Source of the DNA: Streptomyces sp. TBY4 | Lineage (GTDB): Bacteria > Actinomycetota > Actinomycetes > Streptomycetales > Streptomycetaceae | Assembly (NCBI RefSeq): GCF_024213195.1 | Contig: NZ_JANAVF010000014.1 | Location: 173,963-237,962, forward strand | DNA length: 64,000 bases | Reading direction: 5' to 3' | Shown: positions 1 through 8,094 of the stretch, one piece after another | Layout: each line of letters opens with the position of its first letter | Position numbering within the stretch: position 1 is the stretch's first letter | The notes under the pieces: model-generated | What the model was told of the DNA's origin: nothing | What the model saw: only the letters and a program-made list of their open reading frames with translations | Database searches by the model: none | Made by a program: the position numbers and the translations under genes

Positions 1-2
1 CG

Positions 3-1028
3 CACGTCTCGTACCCGGTGGGGCACCTGTCCACCATGTACTGGATCGGGCTCCGCCCCGGCGACGTCCACCTGAACATCTCCTCGCCCGGCTGGGCCAA
101 GCACGCCTGGTCCAGCCTCTTCGCCCCGTGGAACGCGGAGGCCACCGTCTTCGTGCAGAACTACACGCGCTTCGACGCGGGCCGGCTGATGGCGGAGATG
201 GACCGCGCGGGCGTGACCACCTTCTGCGCGCCGCCCACCGTGTGGCGCATGCTGATCCAGGCCGACCTGGGCCGGCTGCGCACCCCGCCGCGGGAGGCCG
301 TGGCGGCCGGTGAGCCCCTCAACCCCGAGGTGATCGAGGCGGTACGGCGCTCCTGGGGGGTGACCGTGCGGGACGGCTTCGGGCAGACCGAGACCACCGT
401 CCAGATCGCGAACACCCCCGGTACGGAGGTCACTCCCGGCTCGATGGGCCGCCCGAGCCCCGGCTTCGCCATCGCCCTGCTCGACCCCGCGACGGGCCGC
501 CCGGCCGAGGAGGGCGAGATCAGCGTGGACCTGTCCGCCGCCCCCACCGGGGTGATGGCGGGCTACGAGGGGGATCCGGAGCGCACGGCGGAGGCGATGG
601 CGGACGGCTACTACCGCACGGGCGACCTCGCCGTACGCGGCCCCGACGGGCGGCTCACCTACCTCGGCCGCGGGGACGACGTGTTCAAGTCCTCCGACTA
701 CAAGATCTCCCCCTTCGAGCTGGAGAGCGCACTGCTCTCGCACGAGGCCGTCGCGGAGGCCGGGGTGGTGCCCGCTCCTGACGCCCTGCGCCTGTCGGTG
801 CCGAAGGCGTACGTGGTTCTGGCGGAGGGCTGGGAGCCGACCGCGGAGACGGCGAAGCTGCTCTTCGCCCACTCCCGGACGGCGCTGCCCCCGTACAAGC
901 GGGTGCGGCGCATCGAGTTCGCCGCGCTGCCCAAGACCATCTCCGGGAAGATCCGCCGGGTGGAACTGCGCGCGGCGGCGGAGCGGGGCGACGGCGCAGC
1001 CTCGTACCGCGAGGAGGACTGCGTCTGA
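3..1028 (+). CDS. Acyl-CoA synthetase (AMP-forming), 5'-truncated by window edge
   Basis: C-terminal part of an ANL-superfamily adenylating enzyme that activates a carboxylic acid as acyl-AMP and transfers it to CoA. The frame is open to the left edge, so the N-terminus lies outside the window. Visible motifs are DGFGQTET (the A5-type adenylate-binding motif), YRTGDLA (A7, the ribose-binding Asp) and, near the end, KTISGKIRR, which carries the catalytic A10 lysine. The GWAKHAW and FAPW stretches resemble the acetyl-/medium-chain acyl-CoA synthetase subgroup, but the substrate cannot be fixed from what is present. It converges on the MFS gene, with a strong hairpin between them. Confidence 0.85.
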   Translation, partial: HVSYPVGHLSTMYWIGLRPGDVHLNISSPGWAKHAWSSLFAPWNAEATVFVQNYTRFDAGRLMAEMDRAGVTTFCAPPTVWRMLIQADLGRLRTPPREAVAAGEPLNPEVIEAVRRSWGVTVRDGFGQTETTVQIANTPGTEVTPGSMGRPSPGFAIALLDPATGRPAEEGEISVDLSAAPTGVMAGYEGDPERTAEAMADGYYRTGDLAVRGPDGRLTYLGRGDDVFKSSDYKISPFELESALLSHEAVAEAGVVPAPDALRLSVPKAYVVLAEGWEPTAETAKLLFAHSRTALPPYKRVRRIEFAALPKTISGKIRRVELRAAAERGDGAASYREEDCV

Positions 1029-1045
1029 CGGCCGCCGTAGAGGGA

Positions 1046-1090
1046 CACGCCCCGGGCCCGTGCCGTACGCCGGCACGGGCCCGGGGCGTG
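1046..1090. terminator. Bidirectional terminator hairpin
   Basis: Perfect 20-bp GC-rich inverted repeat (arms 1046-1065 and 1071-1090) with a 5-nt loop, between two convergent genes that end at 1028 and 1110. There is no T-tract, as is usual in Streptomyces. Confidence 0.85.
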
Positions 1091-1109
1091 GTCCCCTGCG
1101 GGGCGGCCG

Positions 1110-2333
1110 CTACGGGGCGTCCGCGTCCCCGGACCGGCAGGCCCAGGTCAGCGGCAGCGTCACGGCGCAGACCGCCGCCGCCGCGAGCGGCAGTACGGCG
1201 AACCCGTACGCCCCCGTGATCCCGCTCGCCACGGCCGCTCCGACCGCGATGCCGGCGTTCCCCGCCGAGGCGCCGAGCGTGGCCGCGAGGTCTCCGCCGG
1301 GGCCGGCGCGGCGGATCGTACGGAGCTGGAGGGCGGGGGCGAGGCCGAAGCCGGCGAGGCCCCAGACCGCGACGCACACGGCCACGGCCACGGGCCGGCC
1401 GTCGCCGAACAGGAAGAGCGCGGCGAGGACCACCACGAGCACCGCCGTCGCCCCGACCACGGTGGCCCCGGCGGCCCGGTCGGCGAGGCGGCCGCCGAGC
1501 ACGGTGCCGGCGGTGCCGGCGGCTCCGAAGACGAGCAGGTACAGGCCGACGGCGCCGCCCCGGACCCCGACGACCTCCTGGAGGTACCCGCTCAGCTGGG
1601 TGAAGGCGGTGAACTGGCCGCAGAACACCAGGACGGCGATCGCCAGCAGCGCCACCACCGGCGCCTTCGCGACGTGCCGGAACTGTGCGCGCAGCGCCTG
1701 CTGTCCGCCGGGGACGGAGAGCGGCACTACCGCCCGGGTCAGCAGCAGCGCCGCGCAGGCGAGGACCGCGATGCCGGCGAAGGCGTACTGCCACGGCAGG
1801 ACCTGCCCGGCGAAGGTCGCCAGGGGCACGCCCAGCAGGTTGGCCGCGGCGATCCCGCCGAACACCACGGCCACGGCCCGGCCCCTGCGCTCCGCCGGGA
1901 CCAGGCCGGCGGCCGCCGCGGAGGCGGCGCCGACGAACAGTCCGTGCGCGGCGCCCGCGAGCACGCGTACGCCGAGGACCACGGCGAAGTCCGCCCAGAG
2001 GGCGGCGACGGCGTTGGCCAGGGCGTAGCCGCCGAGCGCGCCGACCAGCACGAGCCGGCGGGGCAGCCGGAGCGTCAGCGCGCTCAGCAGCGGCCCGCCC
2101 AGGCACACCCCGACGGCGTACGCGGTGACCAGCAGCCCGGCCGTGGCGGCGCTGACGTGCAGGCTCCCGGCCATCCGGTCGAGGACGCCGATCACGGCGA
2201 ACTCGGCGGTCCCCACGACGAACGCGCTCAGCCCGAGAACGGCGAGAGCGGGCCTGCCGCCGGGCGGTGGGCCTTGCGCGGGCCCTTCTACCGGCCCTGC
2301 CCCGGGACCCGCTCCGGTCGCGGTTCCGTGCAT
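1110..2333 (-). CDS. MFS drug-efflux transporter (DHA1, Cmx/AraJ-like)
   Basis: Predicted 407-residue integral membrane proton antiporter of the 12-TM DHA1 group, which exports small hydrophobic compounds. The first TM has FVVGTAEFAVIGVLDRMA, the TM1 signature of chloramphenicol/arabinose-efflux-like MFS proteins, and alternating hydrophobic segments run to the C-terminus. The loop-2 region reads LTLRLPRRLVLVGAL, a form of the MFS A motif. The ATG at 2333 is preceded by a good GGAGG. The substrate is unknown. It is transcribed in the same direction as the SDR and HAD genes but 133 bp away from them. Confidence 0.85.
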   Translation of the reverse strand: MHGTATGAGPGAGPVEGPAQGPPPGGRPALAVLGLSAFVVGTAEFAVIGVLDRMAGSLHVSAATAGLLVTAYAVGVCLGGPLLSALTLRLPRRLVLVGALGGYALANAVAALWADFAVVLGVRVLAGAAHGLFVGAASAAAAGLVPAERRGRAVAVVFGGIAAANLLGVPLATFAGQVLPWQYAFAGIAVLACAALLLTRAVVPLSVPGGQQALRAQFRHVAKAPVVALLAIAVLVFCGQFTAFTQLSGYLQEVVGVRGGAVGLYLLVFGAAGTAGTVLGGRLADRAAGATVVGATAVLVVVLAALFLFGDGRPVAVAVCVAVWGLAGFGLAPALQLRTIRRAGPGGDLAATLGASAGNAGIAVGAAVASGITGAYGFAVLPLAAAAVCAVTLPLTWACRSGDADAP

Positions 2334-2466
2334 CGTGAATCCTCCGTGCTCCCGTGCCGACCGTCCATCACGGCGTCTCTGCCGGTCAGCACACCAGCGC
2401 CCGTGGCGGCTGTCGTCGCCGACTGCCGCAAGTCGCGACGGGTTTGGCGGAGGCCGCCCGGGGCCC

Positions 2467-3237
2467 TCAGATCGCGGTGGCGCCGCCGTCCACCGGCATC
2501 GCCGCGCCCGTCACGAACGAGGCCCGGTCGCTGCACAGCCACAGCGCCGCCTCGGCCACTTCGGAGGGCGAGGCCATGCGCTTCTGCACGGAGGCATCCG
2601 CGAAGCGCTGTTCGAGCTCGGCGTGCTGCCCCAGCACCGCTTCCATCATCTCCGTGCGCGTGGCGCCCACGACCAGGGCGTTGACCCGGATGTTCGCTGC
2701 GCCGTAGTCGGCCGCCGCGGCCCGGGTCATGCCGAGGACCGCGTGCTTGGCGGCCACGTAGGCGGCGGAGGCTCCCGTGGCCCGGGTGGCGGCCACGCTG
2801 GCCGTGTTGACGACCGAGCCCCCGGAACCCTGGCCCAGCATCACGGGGATCTGATGGCGCATGCAGTTCCACACGCCGAGCACGTTCACGTCCATGGTCT
2901 GCCGGAAGACCGCGTCGCCGATCTCGTGCAGCGGCGCGCCCGCGGTGGCGTAACCGGCGTTGTTCAAGGCGTAGTCGAGGCGGCCGTACGTCTCCACGGC
3001 CGCCTCTACGGCCTCGCGCATCCGGCCGGAATCGACGACGTCGCCCTCGACCGCGAGGGCGCGCCCGCCGGATTCCCCGATCGTCCGGGCCAGCGCGCGC
3101 AGCCGCTCGCCGCGCCGCGCCACCAGGACCACGGCCGCGCCCTGCGCGGCGAACGCGCGGGCGGCCGCCGCACCGATCCCGCTGGACGCTCCGGTGATCA
3201 TGGCCACCCGGCCGGACATCGGACGCCGGTCGCTCAT
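2467..3237 (-). CDS. SDR-family oxidoreductase
   Basis: 256-residue classical short-chain dehydrogenase/reductase. The N-terminus has the Rossmann TGASSGIG motif, followed by NNAGYA, and the catalytic set is Ser in NTASVA and Tyr-Lys in YVAAKHA. The end has PVDGG, typical of 3-oxoacyl reductase-like SDRs. I chose the ATG at 3237 because the Rossmann fold starts about 10 residues later. It lies next to the HAD-like gene and close to AfsA/ScbR homologues, so it could be the ketoreductase that reduces the 6-keto group of a gamma-butyrolactone (as ScbB/BarS1 do). That role is inferred from position. Confidence 0.85.
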   Translation of the reverse strand: MSDRRPMSGRVAMITGASSGIGAAAARAFAAQGAAVVLVARRGERLRALARTIGESGGRALAVEGDVVDSGRMREAVEAAVETYGRLDYALNNAGYATAGAPLHEIGDAVFRQTMDVNVLGVWNCMRHQIPVMLGQGSGGSVVNTASVAATRATGASAAYVAAKHAVLGMTRAAAADYGAANIRVNALVVGATRTEMMEAVLGQHAELEQRFADASVQKRMASPSEVAEAALWLCSDRASFVTGAAMPVDGGATAI

Positions 3238-3269
3238 GCTCTCGCCCGCGGCCCCGCCCGCGCCCCCGC

Positions 3270-4001
3270 TCACGCCGTCGCTCGCAGGCTCGTACCGGCC
3301 GGGACCCCGCTCCACACCGTGCCGCGCAGGGCCTCGGCGTCGATGGCGCGGACCAGCGGCTCGTCGATCGCCTCCAGGGAGTCCACGACGTACCGCACAC
3401 CGGCCTCGTGCATCAACTGCCGCTGGAAGCTGTGCTCGAACTCGCTCGGGTGGCCGATGAAGGGCACGTCCAGGGCCCTGGCGGTCTCGGCCACCTTGGC
3501 CACGTCGTCGACGAACAGCGCCTCCCCGTGCTCCAGGCCGAAGATCCCGGTGGTGATCTCGTGGATGCCGGGGCGGAAGTCGTTGGTGCACACGTAGCGC
3601 GGGCCGTCGAACAGCTCGGCCCATTCCCCGAGGAACCGGTCGAAGTGCGGTGCGGGGAGCCCTCCGTAACAGACCGTCCGCAGACCGAGGCCCCTCAGCC
3701 TGCGCACGAGGTCGATCGCGCCGTCCAGGACGGCGACCGGGTGCTCGGCGAGGCGGGCCTCGCGCTCCTCGAAGTAGGCCGCGAGGGCCTCCTCCCCGCT
3801 GAGCTCCTGCGGTACGGCGGCGGCCATGTTGCGGCCGGCGATGTGCTGGGGCTGCGAGAACACCGCCCGCTCGGTGTCGGCGGTGTAGGCGCCTCCCCGG
3901 CCGGTGACGAAGGCGTGGATCACGGGGCTGAAGGTGTCGTTGAGCAGGACACCGTCGATGTTGAGGGCGGCGAGCCGGAGTCGGCCGAGGCGGTGGGGCA
4001 T
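3270..4001 (-). CDS. HAD-superfamily-like protein with altered motif I
   Basis: 243-residue haloacid-dehalogenase-fold protein. Motif I reads ALNIDGVLLND: the first Asp of the usual DxD pair, the phospho-accepting nucleophile, is Asn here. Motif IV is present as LFVDDVAKV, and a middle loop has DFRPGIHEI. The start at 4001 follows GGGAGGACCC. Its neighbours are an SDR, a ScbR-like repressor and an AfsA homologue. HAD phosphatases could dephosphorylate the butyrolactone precursor made by AfsA, but without the nucleophile Asp a normal phosphatase mechanism is doubtful. Function uncertain; fold fairly clear. Confidence 0.7.
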   Translation of the reverse strand: MPHRLGRLRLAALNIDGVLLNDTFSPVIHAFVTGRGGAYTADTERAVFSQPQHIAGRNMAAAVPQELSGEEALAAYFEEREARLAEHPVAVLDGAIDLVRRLRGLGLRTVCYGGLPAPHFDRFLGEWAELFDGPRYVCTNDFRPGIHEITTGIFGLEHGEALFVDDVAKVAETARALDVPFIGHPSEFEHSFQRQLMHEAGVRYVVDSLEAIDEPLVRAIDAEALRGTVWSGVPAGTSLRATA

Positions 4002-4087
4002 GGGTCCTCCCAGGGACGCGCGGAAGCGTGCGTGGACGTGGTCGTACGACGGAACAGCGGTGCGGTGCGCGGTGGTTCGGCGGTGCG

Positions 4088-4717
4088 TCAGCCGATGAGG
4101 ACCTTCAGCCGTTCGTGGCTGACCTCGGTGCGGGAAGCGACCGCAGGTACGGCGATGCCGGGCAGCAGCAGGCCCCACATCCGGATGGTGCGCTCGCTCA
4201 GGTCCTGCCTGCCGCTGGCCACACTGGAGAACATCTGCATGCCCGTACACGCCTCGGTGACGAACTCGCCCAGCTCCTCCGGCGATACGCCCGCCCGCAG
4301 CTCCCCCCTGCCCCGCGCCTCGCGCAGGCAGTCGGCCATGATCCCGGCCCAGGACTGGTAGGGCGTCACGTCGGAGCCTCCCCAGGAGGCCTGCTCCCCG
4401 GTCAGCCGGACTCCGGCGCGCAGGAGCGGGTCGACCTGGAGCAGGTGCGACCAGAACAGGGTGATGTCCACCAGGCGCTGGAGGCCTTCGGACTGGAGTC
4501 TGGGGACGATGGTCTCGGGCTGTGCGTTCATCACCGCGCGCGCCAGGCCCTCCTTGGAGTCGAAGTGGAAGTACAGGGCGCCCGTGGTGAGCCCGGCCCG
4601 CTTCAGGATCAGGTTGACGCCGGCCCCGGCGTAGCCGAGCTCGTCGAAGGTCTCGGCCGCCGCGCGGAGGATCGCGTCCCGCGTCTGGACCGCCCGCTCC
4701 TGCCTGGGACCAGCCAC
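4088..4717 (-). CDS. TetR-family gamma-butyrolactone receptor (ScbR/ArpA-like)
   Basis: 209-residue repressor. The N-terminal helix-turn-helix (about residues 8-55) has TRDAILRAAAETFDELGY and GLTTGALYFHF, the typical TetR DNA-recognition region. The C-terminal ligand domain begins with the W-containing SHLLQVDPLLRAGVRLT stretch found in butyrolactone receptors. The GTG at 4717 is preferred: an AGGAGGGGG ribosome-binding site lies just upstream, whereas a TTG at 4735 would place that site inside the gene. Divergent to the AfsA homologue, with ARE-like sites between. The family represses its own and the synthase promoter until gamma-butyrolactone binds. Confidence 0.88.
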   Translation of the reverse strand: MAGPRQERAVQTRDAILRAAAETFDELGYAGAGVNLILKRAGLTTGALYFHFDSKEGLARAVMNAQPETIVPRLQSEGLQRLVDITLFWSHLLQVDPLLRAGVRLTGEQASWGGSDVTPYQSWAGIMADCLREARGRGELRAGVSPEELGEFVTEACTGMQMFSSVASGRQDLSERTIRMWGLLLPGIAVPAVASRTEVSHERLKVLIG

Positions 4718-4731
4718 GGTCTCCCCCCTCC

Positions 4732-4760
4732 TCAAAAAAACGGAACGGTCCTTATGTTAA
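4732..4760. promoter_or_regulatory. ARE-like operator 1
   Basis: A-rich half followed by GGAACGGTCCTTATGTTAAC, immediately upstream of the ScbR-like gene. It matches a second site at 4883-4912 in the pattern GAAC-N2-TC-N-TTATGTT. Its position in the divergent promoter region fits an autoregulatory element bound by the receptor. Confidence 0.55.
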
Positions 4761-4882
4761 CCAGCGAGCACGGGTCACCAGCAAGCCCCATATGCCCCCC
4801 AAATACTGCAGGGCCCCCTTGTAGCAGGGAGGGCCCCACCCGCCCACCCCATGGACCTGGGACTTTACTAAAGCTTGGCTTT

Positions 4883-4912
4883 AAACAAAAGAGAACACTC
4901 GTTATGTTGAAC
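4883..4912. promoter_or_regulatory. ARE-like operator 2
   Basis: Contains AGAACACTCGTTATGTTGAA after an AAACAAA run, about 80 bp upstream of the AfsA-like start. Shares the GAAC...TTATGTT core with the site at 4732-4760. The region between the two sites (about 120 bp) is unusually AT-containing for this genome and should carry both promoters. Confidence 0.55.
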
Positions 4913-4993
4913 ATGGAACGGGCGGGGGCCAGCGGATCCACAGACCCCCCCCTGTCCGGATCGACTTCGTTTCTGACGTCCCGGGGGGACAGC

Positions 4994-5956
4994 ATGCTCA
5001 CGAGCACACTGCCGACAAGAGGCGCATCGCATCCGCAGAGCCGGCCGGTCTCGGCCGCCGAAGTCCACAAGACCGACGCGAACGAACGGCTCCTCACCAG
5101 CTGGCGCCCCCTCGGCGCCGACCGCTTCGCCATCGCCGCCCGGTGGCCCTCGCACCACCGCTTCTACGGTGGCGCGTACGGCTCCCGCGACCCGCTGCTG
5201 CTCATCGAGTGCGTGCGCCAGGCGATCCCGCTGCTCTGCCACGCCGCCTACGACGTGCCGTTCGGCTTCCGGCAGGCCTGGGAGGACCTGTACTTCCAGT
5301 GCGACGCCTCGGCGCTCAGCGCCGTGGCCGACCCGTTCTCGACCGAGCTGGACGTCGTCTGCACCGACGTCGTACGCCGCGGCACCCGGCTGGCGGGCAT
5401 GACCATGACCGTCCGGGCCTCCCTGGGCGGGGTCACCACCGCCCGCGTACGGACCCGGTTCTCGAACCAGTCCCCGGCGGTCTACCAGCGACTGCGCGGC
5501 CCCTACGCGGACATGGCCGCGGCCCACGCCCGCGCCCTGCCGCCCGGTACCCCGGTACCGCCCCGCCTCGTCGGCCGCGAGCACACCGAGGACGTCGTCC
5601 TGTCCCCGGCGGGAACCCCCGGCCAGTGGCACCTGCGGTCCGACCTCGGACACCCGGGGCTCTTCGACCACCCCGTCGACCACGCCCCCGGGATGCTCCT
5701 CCTGGAGGCGGCCCGCCAGGCCGCCCTGGCCCTGTCCCCGCGACCGGCCACCGTGGTCGCGATGAAGACGGCCTTCACCCGCTACGCGGAGTTCGACACT
5801 CCGTGCCTGGTCAGCGCCACACCGGTCCTGCCGGCCCCAGGGACGCCGGAGGGGACCAGGGACACCCTGGTCGAACTGCGGCAGAACGGCGGCCCCATCT
5901 TCACCGCCGAAGTGACCACCCGTCCGGTGCGCTCCGCCTGCCGCGCAGCGGCGTAG
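4994..5956 (+). CDS. AfsA/ScbA-like gamma-butyrolactone synthase
   Basis: 320-residue protein with two A-factor-biosynthesis hotdog repeats (about residues 20-150 and 190-310). The first contains HRFYGGAYGSRDPLLLIECVRQ, trimmed here to its key HRFYGG...ECVRQ features, and the second DHAPGMLLLEAARQAA; both are hallmarks of the AfsA family. AfsA couples a beta-ketoacyl-ACP to dihydroxyacetone phosphate to start butyrolactone synthesis. ATG 4994 is chosen for the GGGGGGA just upstream; an in-frame ATG at 4913 has no ribosome-binding site and would overlap the operator. Likely repressed by the divergent ScbR-like protein. Confidence 0.85.
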   Translation: MLTSTLPTRGASHPQSRPVSAAEVHKTDANERLLTSWRPLGADRFAIAARWPSHHRFYGGAYGSRDPLLLIECVRQAIPLLCHAAYDVPFGFRQAWEDLYFQCDASALSAVADPFSTELDVVCTDVVRRGTRLAGMTMTVRASLGGVTTARVRTRFSNQSPAVYQRLRGPYADMAAAHARALPPGTPVPPRLVGREHTEDVVLSPAGTPGQWHLRSDLGHPGLFDHPVDHAPGMLLLEAARQAALALSPRPATVVAMKTAFTRYAEFDTPCLVSATPVLPAPGTPEGTRDTLVELRQNGGPIFTAEVTTRPVRSACRAAA

Positions 5957-5977
5957 GGCCCCCGGCGCCCCGACTCC

Positions 5978-7258
5978 TCAGCGCCGCAGCGCCTCGGCCG
6001 GCTCGATGCGGGCGGCGCGCCAGGCGGGGTAGAGGCCGGCCAGGACTCCGGTCAGCAGCCCGAGGAGCGGAGCGAGGGCGACGGTGCCGGGGTGGACGAC
6101 GGGCGTCCAGTCGCGCAGGACGGCGACGCCCACCACGGTGAGGGTGCCGAGGGAGGTGCCGACGAGCCCGCCGAGGGCGCCCAACGCCCCCGATTCGGCG
6201 AGGAACTGCGTGGTGATGTGGCGGCCCCGGGCTCCGAGCGCGCGCCGCAGGCCGATCTCCCCGGTGCGTTCCAGGACCGCGACCAGGGTGGTGTTGGCGA
6301 TGCCGACGGCGCCGATCACCAGGCAGATCCCGGCCAGGATCAGGAAGAGCTGTTCCAGGTCGGAGGTGACCCCGCTGCGCAGCGTCCGCGGGTCGGGCGG
6401 CGGTACGGCCTTCAGGTACTCGGGATGGTCGGGCCGCAGCGCGGTGGGGGCGAGCCGGGCGACCTGCTGGGCGGCACCGATGTCGGTGGCGATCAGCATG
6501 GTGGTCCCGGTGGACTGGGGCGGGCCCCAGATCTCCTCCGCTGTGGTGCGCGGGACCGTGACCGAGAGGAGGAGGTCCGGCTTGCGCTGCACGTCCTTGA
6601 TGATCCCGATCACGGCGAAGGGCTCGGAGCCGATGAAGACAGCCGGCCGGGTCTCCAGCGTGGTGATGCCGAGCCGGGCGGCGACGGCCGAGCCGAGGAC
6701 CGCCACGCGCTGCCGGCTCCCGGAGTGGTAGGCGTCGTAGAGGCGGCCCTGGGCGAGCTCGGGGACGGCGGCCCGCAGGGCACCGGGTGAGGCGGCGACC
6801 ACTTCGGTGGCGGCGCCACCGCCCGCGGCTCCGCCGACCGGGGCCGAGCGGACGCCGCCGGACGCGGCGTCGAGACGGACCGGGTGGAAGACGCCCGCGT
6901 GCTGGACCCCGCCCAGCCGCTCGACGCGCTGGTCGGCATCCGCCGGGAATCCGGGCCCGGCGAAGGCGTTCGCCTGCTGGGCCACGTCCTCGACGGTCAC
7001 CTCGGTGGCGGTGAGCAGGTTGAAGCGGCTGTCGATCTGGGACGAGGTGGTGGCGGTCAGCCCGAGCACGGCGACGAAGGTGCCGACGCCGAGGACGGTC
7101 CCGAGCGCGGTCAGCGCGGAGCGGGCCGGGCGCTGCAGGATCCCGGCGAAGGCCTCCGAGAGGTTGTCGCGGGCCGCGAAGCGGGAGGGCTCCACGCGGC
7201 GTGCGGTACGCGGGCGCCTGCCGGGGCGGCCGGTGCGGCTGATCCGGGGCAGGTTCAT
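5978..7258 (-). CDS. MacB/FtsX-type ABC transporter permease
   Basis: 426-residue permease. One N-terminal TM (about residues 40-65, LTALGTVLGVGTFVAVLGL), then a large extracytoplasmic MacB_PCD domain, then three C-terminal TMs forming the FtsX domain with the conserved GEIGLRRALGARGRHI coupling helix. The ATG at 7258 overlaps the ATPase stop (ATGA). It ends the adaptor-ATPase-permease operon. The family is a mechanotransmitting exporter powered by the partner ATPase; in Actinobacteria the cargo is usually a peptide, antibiotic or lipid, unknown here. Confidence 0.85.
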   Translation of the reverse strand: MNLPRISRTGRPGRRPRTARRVEPSRFAARDNLSEAFAGILQRPARSALTALGTVLGVGTFVAVLGLTATTSSQIDSRFNLLTATEVTVEDVAQQANAFAGPGFPADADQRVERLGGVQHAGVFHPVRLDAASGGVRSAPVGGAAGGGAATEVVAASPGALRAAVPELAQGRLYDAYHSGSRQRVAVLGSAVAARLGITTLETRPAVFIGSEPFAVIGIIKDVQRKPDLLLSVTVPRTTAEEIWGPPQSTGTTMLIATDIGAAQQVARLAPTALRPDHPEYLKAVPPPDPRTLRSGVTSDLEQLFLILAGICLVIGAVGIANTTLVAVLERTGEIGLRRALGARGRHITTQFLAESGALGALGGLVGTSLGTLTVVGVAVLRDWTPVVHPGTVALAPLLGLLTGVLAGLYPAWRAARIEPAEALRR

Positions 7259-8094
7259 GCGGGGGCCCGTTCGCGCAGTACGCCGTCGCGGATCGCCACG
7301 GTCCGGCCGCCGTGCGCGGCGACTTCCTGGTCGTGGGTGATGACGAGGACCGTCATCCCGTCGGCGTGCAGCTCGTCCAGGAGGGCCAGCACGGTGTCGG
7401 CGTTGGCGGAGTCGAGGTTGCCGGTGGGTTCGTCGCACAGCAGCAGCGAGGGCCGGGCGACCAGGGCCCGCGCGACGGCCACCCGCTGGCGCTCCCCGCC
7501 CGACAGCCGGGAGGGCAGGGCGGCGAGACGGTGGGCGAGCCCGACCCGGGTGAGTGCCTCGCGGGCGCGGGCGGGACGCTCCTTGCGGGGCACGCCGTTG
7601 TAGAGCATGGCGAGGGCGACGTTCTCCAGGGCCGAACGGTGCGGCAGCAGGTGGAAGGACTGGAAGACGAACCCGATGCGCCGGCCGCGCAGGGCGGTCC
7701 TGCCGCTGTCGCCGAGCGCGCCGGTGTCGATGCCGTCGAGGAGGTAGCGGCCCGTGGTGGGTGCGTCGAGCAGGCCCGCGATGTTGAGGAAGGTCGACTT
7801 GCCGGAGCCCGAGGGGCCGACGACGGTGACGAACTCCCCGCGGCGAATGGTGAGATCACACGGTTTGAAGGCGGCCACCGGCGGCGGCCCGGGGTAAGTG
7901 AGGCCGACCTGCCGGAACTCGATGACGGGCGGCACGGCGGGCTCGGTGGCGTCGGCCTCGGCGGCGCCTGCCCCGGCGGTGCCTGTCCGGGTGGTGCCGG
8001 CCTCGGCGCTGCCCGCCCCGGTGGTGCCGGCCCCGGCGGCATCGGCCCCGGCGGTACCGGCCCCGGCCTCGGCCCCGGTGGTGCTCCCGGTCAT
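7255..8094 (-). CDS. MacB-like ABC transporter ATP-binding protein
   Basis: 279-residue ATPase: Walker A GPSGSGKST at residues 93-101, signature LSGGERQR, Walker B LLLCDEPTGNLD. It belongs to the LolD/MacB group that pairs with the downstream permease. Unlike typical members it has an N-terminal extension of about 50 residues made almost only of Ala, Gly, Thr and Glu, encoded by degenerate 15-nt DNA repeats. The start overlaps the adaptor stop by 4 nt (ATGA). The extension could instead be untranslated if initiation used an internal start, but no better start codon with a ribosome-binding site is evident. Confidence 0.88.
   Translation of the reverse strand: MTGSTTGAEAGAGTAGADAAGAGTTGAGSAEAGTTRTGTAGAGAAEADATEPAVPPVIEFRQVGLTYPGPPPVAAFKPCDLTIRRGEFVTVVGPSGSGKSTFLNIAGLLDAPTTGRYLLDGIDTGALGDSGRTALRGRRIGFVFQSFHLLPHRSALENVALAMLYNGVPRKERPARAREALTRVGLAHRLAALPSRLSGGERQRVAVARALVARPSLLLCDEPTGNLDSANADTVLALLDELHADGMTVLVITHDQEVAAHGGRTVAIRDGVLRERAPA
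7955..8090. repeat. Degenerate GC-rich tandem repeats inside ATPase gene
   Basis: Repeating units of about 12-15 nt built from GGCGGTGCC / GGCCCCGG encode the Ala-Gly-Thr-rich head of the ATPase. Such repeats can expand or contract by slippage, which may explain the family-atypical extension. Confidence 0.6.

Noticed and set aside
1060..2028. Long plus-strand frame opposite the MFS gene
   Set aside because: Ala/Pro/Thr-rich mirror of the minus-strand coding sequence with no family features.
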